Source of the DNA: Calliopum simillimum
Lineage: Eukaryota > Arthropoda > Insecta > Diptera > Lauxaniidae
Direction: 5' to 3'
DNA length: 64,000 nucleotides
NCBI GenBank assembly: GCA_951812925.1
Contig: OX638370.1
Span: 111,862,897 to 111,926,896 of the forward strand
The notes beneath the pieces were generated by a model that saw only the letters and a program-made list of their open reading frames with translations, had not been told where the DNA came from and ran no database searches. The position numbers and the translations under genes were made by a program. Positions 36,468 to 47,328 of this stretch are shown here, in pieces (positions within the stretch are counted from its first letter, which is position 1; every line of letters starts with the position of its first letter).

Positions 36468-36714
36468 TCATCGTTTTATTGCATGATTTTAGGCATTTTT
36501 TAAATACATATTTTATAGACATTGACTAAAAGAAAATTTCGCAATTCAGGATCCAAAAAATTCTAATTAGCTTTTCTGATGCTTAGCTCACTATTAATCT
36601 TGTTCTTGATTTTTTAGAATTTTTTGGCCCCTGAATTTGGAAATTTTCTTTTAGTCAATGTGTATGAAATATGTATTTTAAAAATGCATAAAATCATGCA
36701 ATAAAAAGATTCCC
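36468..36714. repeat. Inverted repeat, arms ~90 bp
   Basis: TTGCATGATTTTAGGCATTT and CATTGACTAAAAGAAAATTT are matched inverted by AAATTTTCTTTTAGTCAATG and AAATGCATAAAATCATGCAA. It lies 90 bp right of element B. A small foldback MITE is likely. Confidence 0.7.
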
Positions 36715-38379
36715 AATATTACGTCTATAATCTAAATTTAAGCTGTCGTCTGTCTGAGGCATTAGGCATGCTTAGAGTATGACTAAATCAGGTTTGCGTA
36801 ATGAACGCCTAGTGTGTTGGTTATAGTGATAAACAAACAGTTGCCGAATTTACGGTAAAACTTCGGAATGTAGTACTAATGAGGACATTTGAAGTTACTC
36901 CAAAATTAAGTCATGTGAATGTTGGAATAAAATGTTTTTGTTAAACTTTCGAAAAAAAAAAAAAAAAAAAATTGTCAAAAGAGTTGGTTTTTCAGTCAGT
37001 TTTTGAGTGCTCTAAGGTTATTTAAAAGTTTTTATGAAACACCTTTTTATGACATAAATTATAAGATTCGGTATATAGCTTCAATATGGTATTCCTCAGG
37101 GGGAATAAAAGGAAAAAATACCCCAAACCCTTTATGGCAAAAGCCACAATTGTTCTGGCCGCTGGCTTGAGCTGTAAACCAGGAGCCAGAGAATTCATTT
37201 TTTTTTGGGGAAATGTGGTCGAAATGTCAAAGGTTACTTTAAACTTATCCTTGACCAAAAATCTGCTTATTAGGAGTTGCTGTGTATGCCTCTCCCCAGA
37301 TTAAAACCTTGCTGGTACGTTGCTTGAGATAAATCGCCTGCAAGTCGTACAAATTGCTCCACTGAGGATTGTTGGTGTTACGAAGATTTCGACACTTCTT
37401 AGCCACGTGATGTAAAACAGGAAAAAACCCTCACTGAGTAGCGAAAGAAAACAAAAACTGTTTTTGGTGTATATTGATTTTACAATGAAACTTTATTCAG
37501 TATGAGAATTAAAGTTTTTAACTTTAAGCTGCAGCCAATGCTGTTTCAAAGGTGGTTTTTAAACGAATGAATAAATGAAAGAGAAGATCAAAAGAATTTG
37601 ACAGCTATGAGCAGTAGGGCATTGTTTAATTTAGCAATGGAGTTGCGTTGCCAACTACGGGGAATCCATCCCTACTTTTGGGGACTATGAGTGTTCGCAT
37701 AAATAGCCTTTAAATTTTTAATCCGGCTTTGCCACGTCCCTAGCAAGAAAGTGCACAGGCATGGTAATTGATAAGAACTTTTTTGCTTAAGTTAACGGTT
37801 GGGTGGTCTATTTAAAGTCAAATGTTAGAACTTCGGCCACAAGACAATTTCTTGTTTTCGGATTTTGGGAAAAACATTTTGCCACAGTTAAATGTATGCT
37901 ATATACATACTAACTTTTCACCAATTTTCAAAAAAAAAAAAAAATCCAAGATGTCAAGTCAGACCTTAGAAGATTACACAAAGATTGACTCTATTCGATA
38001 AATACTCCTTTAAATTTCTCAATATATAATAGGCTTCTCCAGAAGTTGTAGGGTGCTCAAATCAACAACTACAGAAAAAAAAAAGAAACACTTAAGCCAC
38101 CAACTCTAACAATCGTACTTCAAACACATGAACAAAAGAAACCCCCCGAATAAAAACAACCAATAACAACAACAACAACAAATGTCATTTACTTGTCTCA
38201 AATTTGTTTTAAGGTTTTTCTCATATTTCTGTTTTTTTTTTATTTTTTTTTTTTTTGTGAATCGCAAATTCAACACAAATTCGAACTCGAAATGCAAAAC
38301 AAACCAACAAAAACAAATCGACGACTTAATTTCGATCGCAATCGATGCCAAATCTATTAGATACACGGTAGTAATATTT
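36715..38379. other. Non-coding stretch with a possible LINE scrap
   Basis: Near 37335-37400 one frame reads LQVVQIAPLRIVGVTK, resembling the 'LQ.VQN..LR...G.P' block of jockey-type LINEs. Nothing flanking supports it. The rest is AT-rich, with poly-A/T runs at 36955 and 38231-38257. Confidence 0.3.
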
Positions 38380-38830
38380 GTTGTAGTACGTACGGACGGA
38401 TATACACGCTGCTCTTTGACTTCTCGTTAAGCGCTCTATTGATACGGTACAGCGTACGTTGCGCTTGTGAAGCTTATCAGTTGCTGCCAAAATAAATTGC
38501 AAATTTATAATAAAAAAAAAGTCAAAAAATTCATTGAAATCGCCAGAATTTAAAAAAAAAAACAAATTTTAAAAAGAATTTTAACAACGAAACCGGATAT
38601 CAGAATGTTCGTCGAAATGACAATCCACATACGTGAATATTACAAGAGGTGCATTTTTAAACTTTTAACAAAAAAAAATAAGATATATGAAATTAAGTTT
38701 AAGTACTTGACTTGTGTTACTGTGTTTCTCTGTGTATTATACGTACAAAGTTTAAGGTCTGCCAGACTTAAAAATGTACTCGTATATGGGAATAATGTAA
38801 TGAATGTATGTTGTGTGTTGAGTTCAAAAG
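38380..38830 (+). promoter_or_regulatory. Candidate promoter and first exon
   Basis: A CpG-containing, GC-richer block (AAGCGCTCTATTGATACGG; CAGCGTACGTTGCGC) precedes an A-rich leader and an ATG at 38605. The open frame starts MFVEMTIHIREYYKR. A strong donor AAAAG|GTACGTC is at 38831. TCAGTT at 38477 could be an initiator, but no DPE is present at the expected distance. The open frame has no recognised domain. Assignment as an exon is inference. Confidence 0.3.
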
Positions 38831-39573
38831 GTACGTCGATCTATGACCAAAATAATAAGTTAAAAAGGAAGTAAATTTAATAACCAAGTGGTCAGTCTAA
38901 AGAAGCGATCTTTTTGTTATTTTGGTTATTATAAATAAAAAAAGATATCTCTTATTTGAGAAATTTACCTTTTTATTGTTTTAAGTTTTGCATAAGATAT
39001 TTGTCCACATGATAATAATGGACCAATTAATCACGTAAGTTCAATCATTTTTATAATATCTAATGCAAAATTCCTCTGATTTGAGTACGCGATTTTCGAG
39101 AGTAACTTTTTACCATTGTTGATAACTCTTCAAAAAGATTTATCGACAAATCAACAAGAAGACTCGCCAAAGTGATTTGCGTATGAGTCATTATTAGCTG
39201 ATTCTTTGGTTCAAAATGAAACAAAAATATTTTGTTACAATTTTTTGTACTCTGTAATGAAATATGGTTTCATTTTACTCACAAAGGTCAATGCACCTAG
39301 TTATTATTAGCTTACTTTTTTGTTACTTAAAATGACACAAAATAATAAAACCAACCTGCCAATGCTGACATTGTGATTCACTTCGAACCATATATTGTCT
39401 GTAAATAAGACTTATTCAAAAAAAAAAATATTCTCGAAATTCCCTGATTACTATGAAGATCCGAAAAATGGTGTGAAAAAAATGAGCAGAGAATTTTTTA
39501 ACATTTTTTGAAGCTCATTTAGAGATCGCTTAATGATCGAAATAATATTAATTCAAAGAATATAAAAAAAATA

Positions 39574-40825
39574 CAGGGGAAAGTGGGGTAAAGTGGGAAA
39601 CTTTTTTTCGAAGCTCCATGAAATGAACAAAACTTCTTAATTTTTCATGTTTCAACTTTCTATAATAAAGAAAATTAAATAAGCTATATTTTTGCCTAAG
39701 AAACGAACCGAAAATATGGATTTTCTGTTGAGTACGACGCTTTTATCGAGGATGCCCAAAATGGCAAAAATTAAAAATCGTGGGGTAAAGTGGGAAACTT
39801 TCAAAACTCATAAAAACTAATACAAATGTTGGAAAAAAGTTCTAATATCTTTATTGTAAGTCAAAAAAAGTTCAAGGAACACACCCATAGGAGTAAAAAT
39901 GAAAAGAAATAATGATTTTGCTGGAAAAAAATATATGAAAAAATGTGTTTAAAAAATTTTGTGAAATAGTAGCTGATTCGTCGTTCTCTGATGAAACATC
40001 AAAGTCCGAGTCACAGTGTTAGTAATAAAAGAAGCTTGTAGTGAGATTAACGCATTTCAAGTGAAATGGGCGTTGACAATCCTTTAGGTTGCATTTGATG
40101 GTATTGTGTCTGGTCATGATTTCGGGCATGACTTCCATGCAAATGGTGTAAAAATCACGATCTTCATCTGAGCTAGAACTTCTTTGTTTCTTCTTTGACG
40201 CTTTCTTTGCTGGTGGTGCTTTTTTGCTCCTGGTACTCTATTTTTTGTGATTCGTTGCCCTCTTTCTTCCGTTTATTTGCTAAACGTTCTTTTTCAGCTG
40301 CTTTTGCAACTCGCTTAGCTTTTCCGGAGTGTTTACTCACAATATAAATGTACAACACTTATTTGGATCATGAAGTAGTATAATATGTTGACAAGTAGGG
40401 ACTAGCAATCGTGAAATAACATTTCCCACTTTACCCCATAAAAAATTTCCCACTTTACCCCGATACGACATTTTGCAAAAAATGTGAGCTTCATTCTTTC
40501 ACTCCATGAATTACACGGAATCCTTTTGCGTTATCAAAATTAAGACTTTAAAGAATATTTTTGTGTACTTACAACCGGTTTATCTCCAGATACAGTAAAA
40601 ATATCGATGCTTAAAAATTTTAAAATGAAATTTCAAAATCACATAAAAACTTAACATGATTCCAGAAATCACAAAAATACGCATGCACGCATCGCTATAC
40701 CATAAAGATTTGCTTACGTTCATTGCAAGTACGTGTCAGAAGCGCATGACAGCTACACTAAGCTACTTTGCCGGAAAAGGGGCATTTCCCACTTTACCCC
40801 AGTTCCCACTACCCCACTTTCCCCT
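39574..40825. mobile_element. Element C: TIR element with repeated TTCCCACTTTACCCC motif
   Basis: The left end CAGGGGAAAGTGGGGTA is inverted at 40809-40825 (TACCCCACTTTCCCCT). GGGGTAAAGTGGGAAA recurs at 39585 and 39782. The inverse TTCCCACTTTACCCC recurs near 40423, 40447 and 40787, plus partial copies at the end. The interior holds a broken minus-strand coding tail (40020-40358). Confidence 0.8.
40020..40358 (-). pseudogene. Broken Lys-rich, PHD-like C-terminal tail of a transposase
   Basis: On minus, the first frame gives HSGKAKRVAKAAEKERLANK and continues Lys/Glu-rich. A one-base frame change within the AAAAAAGC run near 40225 leads to KKAPPAKKASKKKQRSSSSD and then CMEVMPEIMTRH ... IKCNLKDCQRPFHLKCVN, ending at a stop. 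The Cys/His spacing (C, C-x4-C-x3-FH-x2-C) resembles a PHD-type finger as found at the end of some pogo/CENP-B-type transposases. The superfamily call is tentative. No catalytic domain is visible. Confidence 0.5.
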
Positions 40826-40946
40826 AACAATAATAATAAAAATAATATCTCAAATCTTACATCAACAATGTATTGTTTTTTTTTTTTTTGTTTTAGTTGA
40901 AGCCACTGCTTATACCAGATGGCAACACTATTTTATCATCCTAATA

Positions 40947-41834
40947 TAGGGGAGATGTGTGTACCTTGGTCCAAGTGTACCTCGGTCCGAGTGCCGTTTG
41001 CCACTCAACAGTTGCACGTGTACGATAATGTTCTTCTATGGAATTTTCCACTCATACCGGTGACTCATATTAGTTGACTTCAGACCGTCAAGCTGTATGC
41101 GTGTATAAAAAGCGACGGAAAAAGTGTTTTTTGAGTGTAAAAATTTGTTTTTGGAGTAAACTACGAAACGTTTTTTGAGAAACTTACTTGAAATATTTCA
41201 GTTTTACAACATCAGGAAGGAAGTTTAGTTATTGTTTTAAGCTTTTAGTGTGTTTTAGATGTATTTTCATTGATAAATGTTATGGGTGTTGACAGTTTTT
41301 AAAACATGCTGTCTGTGTGTACCTTGGACCTATGCTTATTGACCAGGAAGCCTTTTTCGACGGGCAACCATTAAGCCATAATCGCCGCTCAATATAATAG
41401 CATTATTATTATTTACGGGATTAATGTATTTATCTGCAATCATTTTTGTTTAATTAATTGTTTTTAACTAAATGCACTTTTTTGTGTTATAATTTTTGTT
41501 TATGAAAATTTTTTTTTTTTATTGAAACAAAATTTTACTTTTGATAACATAATAAATGGTTCTATCATAATTTATAACCTAAATACAATGTATTCTCTTT
41601 TATTTTTAATAGTCCAAGGTACACTTGCATGGTGTACCTTGCACCGTTTGAGAATGCAACGGAAAAAGTAATATTTCTATTCAATGGTAAGACATAGAAA
41701 TATCATTTTCACGTCATATGATGCTGCAAGCATTGTAAAAATATAACTTAATCAAAAAACTAAAAAAACTTTTTTGGAAAATCAGGCACATTGAAAAAAC
41801 TGAAAAGCGGACCAAGGTACACACATCTCCCCTA
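40947..41834. mobile_element. Element D: TIR element with repeated GTGTACCTTGG motif
   Basis: Perfect 26 bp inverted ends start TAGGGGAGATGTGTGTACC. GTGTACCTTGGACC or close variants recur near 40968, 41317 and 41630. The inverse CCAAGGTACAC recurs near 41615 and at the right end. The element is 888 bp, non-coding, and lies 121 bp right of element C. Confidence 0.85.
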
Positions 41835-44800
41835 CATTGCGCTGATGAACAACATATGTCAACATATTTTTCACTTCTTTGAACTTAAATATATTCAATG
41901 TTGGTAGTTAAAAAACATTATTTTTTAGCCTGTGGTCTTGAACTAAAATCTAAGTGACCTCCAATTCACTTTTGCTGTGTTCTCCATATTGAGGCCAAAT
42001 TAATTTCGATAGACTTTTCCCATCCAGCATTCTACATTCCACATTTTCAATGACCAAAAATACCGATTCTTTAAATTTTTTATTCTAGTGTAGGATTTTA
42101 GAGCTACATTTTGGATAAACCTTGTTATAAATTAGTCATAAATTTTTCACAATTATAGCCTTATCACGAATAAAGTGACTGATTTTCACTTTTTTTTTTT
42201 TTTGAATCAGTCTAATGTACATATTAGGCTGCAGCACATTTTCGAAATAATGGGAAAGTCAAAGTTTTCATCAAATATAACACAGGCACACAAAAAAAAT
42301 GGTCCAGCCCCAGAAGGAAGATCCCCACATCTCCATGTGTTTTGGGATGCTGAAACCGAATATGACCATAAAAAATAGATCTGATAGCCCATTTTTTGCT
42401 AGCCCTCCCCCTAATGCCCCTCTAATGGATCAAAATTCTACTTGGTATAAACGTTCGAAAATATGTGTATTTGTTAAGGTTTTTGGGTGCGCTGTAATCA
42501 AACATAACTATAAAAAATTATTCCATGCACCCAGTCTCCCCTTCGCACCCCTTTATAACCGAGCTAAGGGGGTTGAAAGTTAATTTTTTATGAAAATTTT
42601 AAATATTTCTGTATTTAAGGGGTATTTAGTGTTTTCATAAAACTTCTTTTTGTTCTAGGATCATCATGAAATTACGCAACAAACAATTTTCTAAAATATC
42701 TTAACCAAGTATATCCTGTTTTTATGGGTCTTTTTGACCCCTTTTTACAAAAACTGGGTCATAATGGGTTAATGCATTTTACAAAAATATTCTTTAAAAG
42801 TATGACTGTTATCTGACAAACATCGAAAGAATCTAAAGATGATTTACGCAATGATCAATGATCGAAGTTTGCTTTTTCGAGTCTTTCACGGTTTTAAAAA
42901 AATGTATTCTGCAACATGAGTCGCACGAAAAAGTAGATAGTGGAATATTCTATAAATAATTCTTTTAATTTTAATTGTATTAGATGAGCTAACAAATTGA
43001 AATTCTTTTAATTTTATTCGTACGGTTGATAGTTCAAGAGTTATTACAATTATAAAAATTTAAAATGTAGTGCTTGCTTCAAAAAGTAGTTCGTTGTGAT
43101 AAAAATAAAAAGCGTTGAAAAAACAATATGCATTTCACTATTTAACTTCAAAACGATTATGTTGAAGTTGTTTTTTTTATACAACATTTTGTTTTTTTAT
43201 TTAATTAATTTAAATACGTTCCGTAGTTTGACAACTATTTATTAAGAGTTTAAAATAAAAATCTTTTTCTTGCTACCTACTGCTTGGATAGAAATTTGAA
43301 TAAGAAATAAATAACAGATTTAATAATTTTGCATCAAAATGTTTGCTTATAAACGTTTTTTCTCACGTGCTGTGCGCAACTGTTTTCGTTATATTCAAGG
43401 CAAAAGATAAAACCCGGTTTTTCGGTGAATATCTCACTCATATACTTGTACTCACTTACTTATCTCACTGTATGGGTAGTTTCCATAGTAAATAGAGTGT
43501 GATAAAAAAAAACATGTTTAAAGCTCTTATTTTAGTTAAAGTTCAGTTAAATCTAAAACGGAAAAAGTTCAGTACAACTTCTGCCAATGCGGTCAAAATA
43601 TTCGTACATGTAGAGAACAAAGAAATCAAATTTTCTTACAGTTCGCGTCTTAAGTAGTTGGTTTGATTACGAATACGTTTGAAAAACATCCACATGTTGG
43701 CAGCGTTGGACTTGTGCATTTTAAGTTGGGACTAAAATCAAGAACTCAATTCAATCAGCTCTTATTTTCAACTCGATCACAGTCCATTATACTTTCATAT
43801 GGAGTATTTAATGTTTCTTATCAGAAGTCTACAACAGAATATATACGAGGTTCAAAAATCTAAGATATGGGCTATTCAAAATACATTGGATCAATCATTT
43901 CAAGTGGTGCTTAGGATGGTAGCTTCCATACGGCTTTTAGGTCATGGGTTCAATTCTCGTTCGAGATCATGCAGCAATTTTGTTTTAATGTTATTTTAAT
44001 TTTGTAATATTGTATATTTTCAGTTCAATTTCTTTTAAATAAGCTTCACAGATTTTACTTGGCTCATTAGGATCTAATTGGTAATTGCTTACTTTAATTG
44101 AATAATAACAGTAATTGCTATAAGTTTGCCATAATAAATTTAGTTCATAGTAGCCCATAAATTTCTAAAATTATTTGAGGTACATTGCATTTAAATTAGT
44201 ACAGTCTGAATACGTAGAGAGACAATGCGCAAACTTCATCACCAACGTCACATATAACACGTTGATGTCATTTGGAAGAATAAGTTTCCCCAAGCTCACG
44301 TATGAACTGAGTATTATACTTTATTCAATTTCATTAAAAACTACGCCAAAATTTATTGCATTCAAATAGTTCATGAAGTGTCCAATTTTTAACCCTATTG
44401 TCATGCATCAACGTTTCTATAGTTTAAATCTTATATACATAGCTCAAAAGGACCTCATTCTTTTATTGGAACTATATCTGTTATTGGAAATAACTTTCCT
44501 TTTATGTCTGTTGACCAAAGCTTAGACCGTTTACCGTTTACGTTACCATAGACATCATTTGTTATGATGGTGATGGTGATTCTACTCACAAGGAAATATT
44601 CTACGGCTGACCTAATTTTATATATTTTGTGTTACATTTCATTGCTCTATGATCATTGCGTAACATCAAAATTGTTTCTAGTAGGACACAGAAAATTAAT
44701 TCAATCATTTCATACAAAAACTGAACTTTAAATTGCCAAATTCTCAGTCTTTCAATGTAACTGTCAAATTTAGCAATTTAGTTTTCAATTTAATTAAGAA

Positions 44801-45416
44801 ATTTGTTATTGAACTTAGTCACTCGACTTTAACCTCAGCCTACTGGCACATCAAAACATTTAGAAATGTTGATGAATTTGCTTACCTATTGCGTTGCTGT
44901 TTTATCATTGCGAATGAACGAAGAAAACTTATCTTAGAATCGCTGTCATTTGTCTCGGATCGTGAATATTTTAGTCGATAAGCCGAGTTTTGTGCGTGAA
45001 ATTGTGTGTGTCTAGTTAAATCCCCCGGTCCTTGGCAAGTATTTTCATTAAAAATATATTTCATTGGAAATTTTTATTAGGTACATTTATAGGTTATAGC
45101 ATTTTAATGTAGAAACCAATAATTTCGTCGTTGTCAAGCATTGTATTGACGAGTTATTGACTGAAAAGTGATAAAATCTCAACCTGCTGGACTCAGTCTC
45201 CTGGAAACTTGAAGATCTAATTTTTGTTTGTTAGTAGTGAAAGTAATTGTGTTCTGACAACCAGCGCTTAATAAGATTATTTTCTTAGTTACTCAGCTTA
45301 ATAAGCTCTTTTTTATAAAAAAAAAACGGCAAAATTTGTGCATCTTTAGCTGTCTTTTTTATGTTTAAATCGATGGAGATATTTTTTAAAACATTCATGT
45401 CCACTGAGTAGCTGTG
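41835..45416. other. Non-coding stretch with weak repeats
   Basis: About 42290-42580 is GC-richer and repeats itself weakly (CCATAAAAAATAGATCTG; CTATAAAAAATTATTCCA). It is likely a decayed element. A GGGTCTTTTTGACCC palindrome is at 42727. Otherwise the stretch is AT-rich, without a supported gene. Confidence 0.4.
43895..43985 (+). repeat. Possible tRNA-derived SINE fragment
   Basis: TGGTGCTTAGGATGG resembles an A box, and GGGTTCAATTCTCG, about 40 nt later, fits a B box well. An AT-rich tail follows. Acceptor-stem pairing is absent, so it is not a functional tRNA. Confidence 0.35.
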
Positions 45417-46830
45417 TTAGGTAAAAATCAACCTCTCAGTGTTTGCGGTCGATCCATGCTCTAATATTTGGGATGAGAGAAAATATCCATCTGCCCTCGC
45501 CCTGGTACCGTTTGCGCCTGCGATGTATGTGCGCTGCAGTTTCCCTGCCAGAATATCTATTGGTACCATTCCTGCAATCACTCCAATAGCTTCGTCCGAC
45601 ATTGTGCGAAAGGCGCTCGCCACCCGAAGTGCGTTTAAATGGTATGTAGATCGGATTATTGACAGATATAATTCTTTTTGTGTTGTAACTCTAGCCAGCA
45701 GCTTTCGCCTACTTGCACGTGATCCACCCACATTTGCCATGATATGCGATAGAACACCATTCACTTTCGTTGCTTTTTCACCAACAGCAGCCAGGTGTTC
45801 TTTAAAGGATATTCTGGTATCAATCAGTACCCCAAGGTACCTTATGTACGGCTGAGAGATATCCTCTTGATTGCCTATTCTAAAGATGAAGACCTCACGC
45901 ACTTTACGAGTGCTCAGCAGAACCGATTCCGTTTTCTCGGCTGCTAACTCTAAGTTTGCACCACACAGCCATCTAGTTACAATGTTAACTGCTTCACTGC
46001 AACGCACCTGCAAGTTTTATGGAATTTTATCAACCACCACTAGCGCAATATCGTCCGCGTAGCCCACTTATGTACACCCAGTAGGTAGACTGATCCTCAA
46101 TATACCATCAAATAAAGCGTTTCATGCGGTACAGCTCGTGTGACTCTGTATTGTTTCACGCCATCATCGGTGTCATACAGAAGCACCCTATCTTCAAAAT
46201 AACTTTCAATTATTTGAAGTAGATATTTCGGAATTCCAATATCTTGCTGAGCTAAAGGCATTCCTAACGTCAAGTGTTGCTACTGCGCAGAACTTCTTAT
46301 CTTCACTATTCCACCTTTTTCCGCTCAATGCTTCGCGTGCGATTTTCATTACACCTTGTATGGCATCAGTCGATTTCCCTAGTTAGAAACCGAATGGGGC
46401 ATTAGAAAAGCCATCTGGGCTTTCAAGGGTCTCCTGCAATCGGTTAACGATGATTCTTTCAAGCACTTTCCCCAACGAGTTGAGAATACACAGTGGTCGA
46501 TGCGAAGATGGCTGTACAGGCTGTTTACCAGGCTGTAGCAAAAGGACTAGCCTCTGCCGTTTCCAGAAGGCGGGAAAAATGCCTTCATCTAGGCACGCAG
46601 TGAACATCCTAGCAAATATTCTAGGGTTAGCTCGGATGGCGGCTATTACCGCTACGTTGGGGATACCATCTAGACCTGGCGCTTTGTTGTCCCCAATTTT
46701 CTGCAGAATAAGTAAAACTTCTTCTGTAGTCACTTCAGTTATGTCTTCACTTTCAGTGGGAGGGTAATAGTAAGCAAGACTCTCTTCTTGTGAAGGGAAA
46801 AGTACAGCGACCACTCTGTCCATGAGTGTT
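45417..46830 (-). pseudogene. R1/jockey-type LINE relic (reverse transcriptase)
   Basis: On minus, 46823-46383 reads KIGDNKAPGLDGIPNVAVIA, FPAFWKRQRLVLLLQPGKQP and HRPLCILNSLGKVLERIIVN, the classic RT fingers block of R1/jockey LINEs. A stop follows NAPFGF. The palm lies in a broken stretch, about 46380-46020, including a remnant of the YADDIAL motif near 46055. 46013-45417 continues LELAAEKTESVLLSTRKV and YLGVLIDTRISFKEHL. Endonuclease and 3' parts are absent. No rDNA target is nearby. Confidence 0.8.
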
Positions 46831-46864
46831 GGGTGGGTAAGCTGTGGTGCTCTGAGTCCACTTA

Positions 46865-47328
46865 TTGATCGTGGCCCGCGGGCCTTTACTCTTCAACTAA
46901 GGGCTCGGGTCTTGAAATCGAGTTTTGTGCGGGCCCGAGCCTAACCCCAAAAGCCCAAAAATTAAAGGCCCGTAAAGACCTGTAAATCACAGGAAGATTG
47001 GAAGGATAAGCTTGGCAAAAATTTTGTTCCTACATAAAAATATGTAAAATTTTGTATAAATATGAGGCTGAAAATGACAATGTACTAAGTCAAGTCAAAT
47101 AAATCATCTTATTAGATTAGAATGTTGGTTTTTTCCTCACATGAAAATCACTCATTTAGCTTCTTCAATAAGTTAAAATTTATGAAAATGAAATAATACG
47201 GTTGAATCGGGCCGGTCCGGTCTCGGGCCTCGACAAGAAATATTCGTGCGAGCCCGAGCTTTCTTTAAGTTCTTGTTTCGTGTTCGAGCCGGGCCGGGCC
47301 TAATTTTTGAGGCCCGTGCCCAGCTCTA
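46865..47328. mobile_element. hAT-like MITE, copy 2
   Basis: The right end GGCCCGTGCCCAGCTCT is the same terminus as the 15.8-16.1 kb element. The left part has GTGGCCCGCGGGCCTTTAC. GGGCC-rich words, CCCGTAAAGACCTGTAAATC and GCCCGAGC blocks are shared between the copies. The target duplication is not visible on the left, where the element meets the LINE relic. Confidence 0.6.

Noticed and set aside
38605..38874. 89-codon frame considered as a small protein gene
   Set aside because: The possible splice donor at 38831 cuts it and no domain is seen. Kept only as part of a candidate first exon.
43895..43985. tRNA gene
   Set aside because: B box fits but acceptor and anticodon stems do not pair. 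No pol III terminator at the right place.
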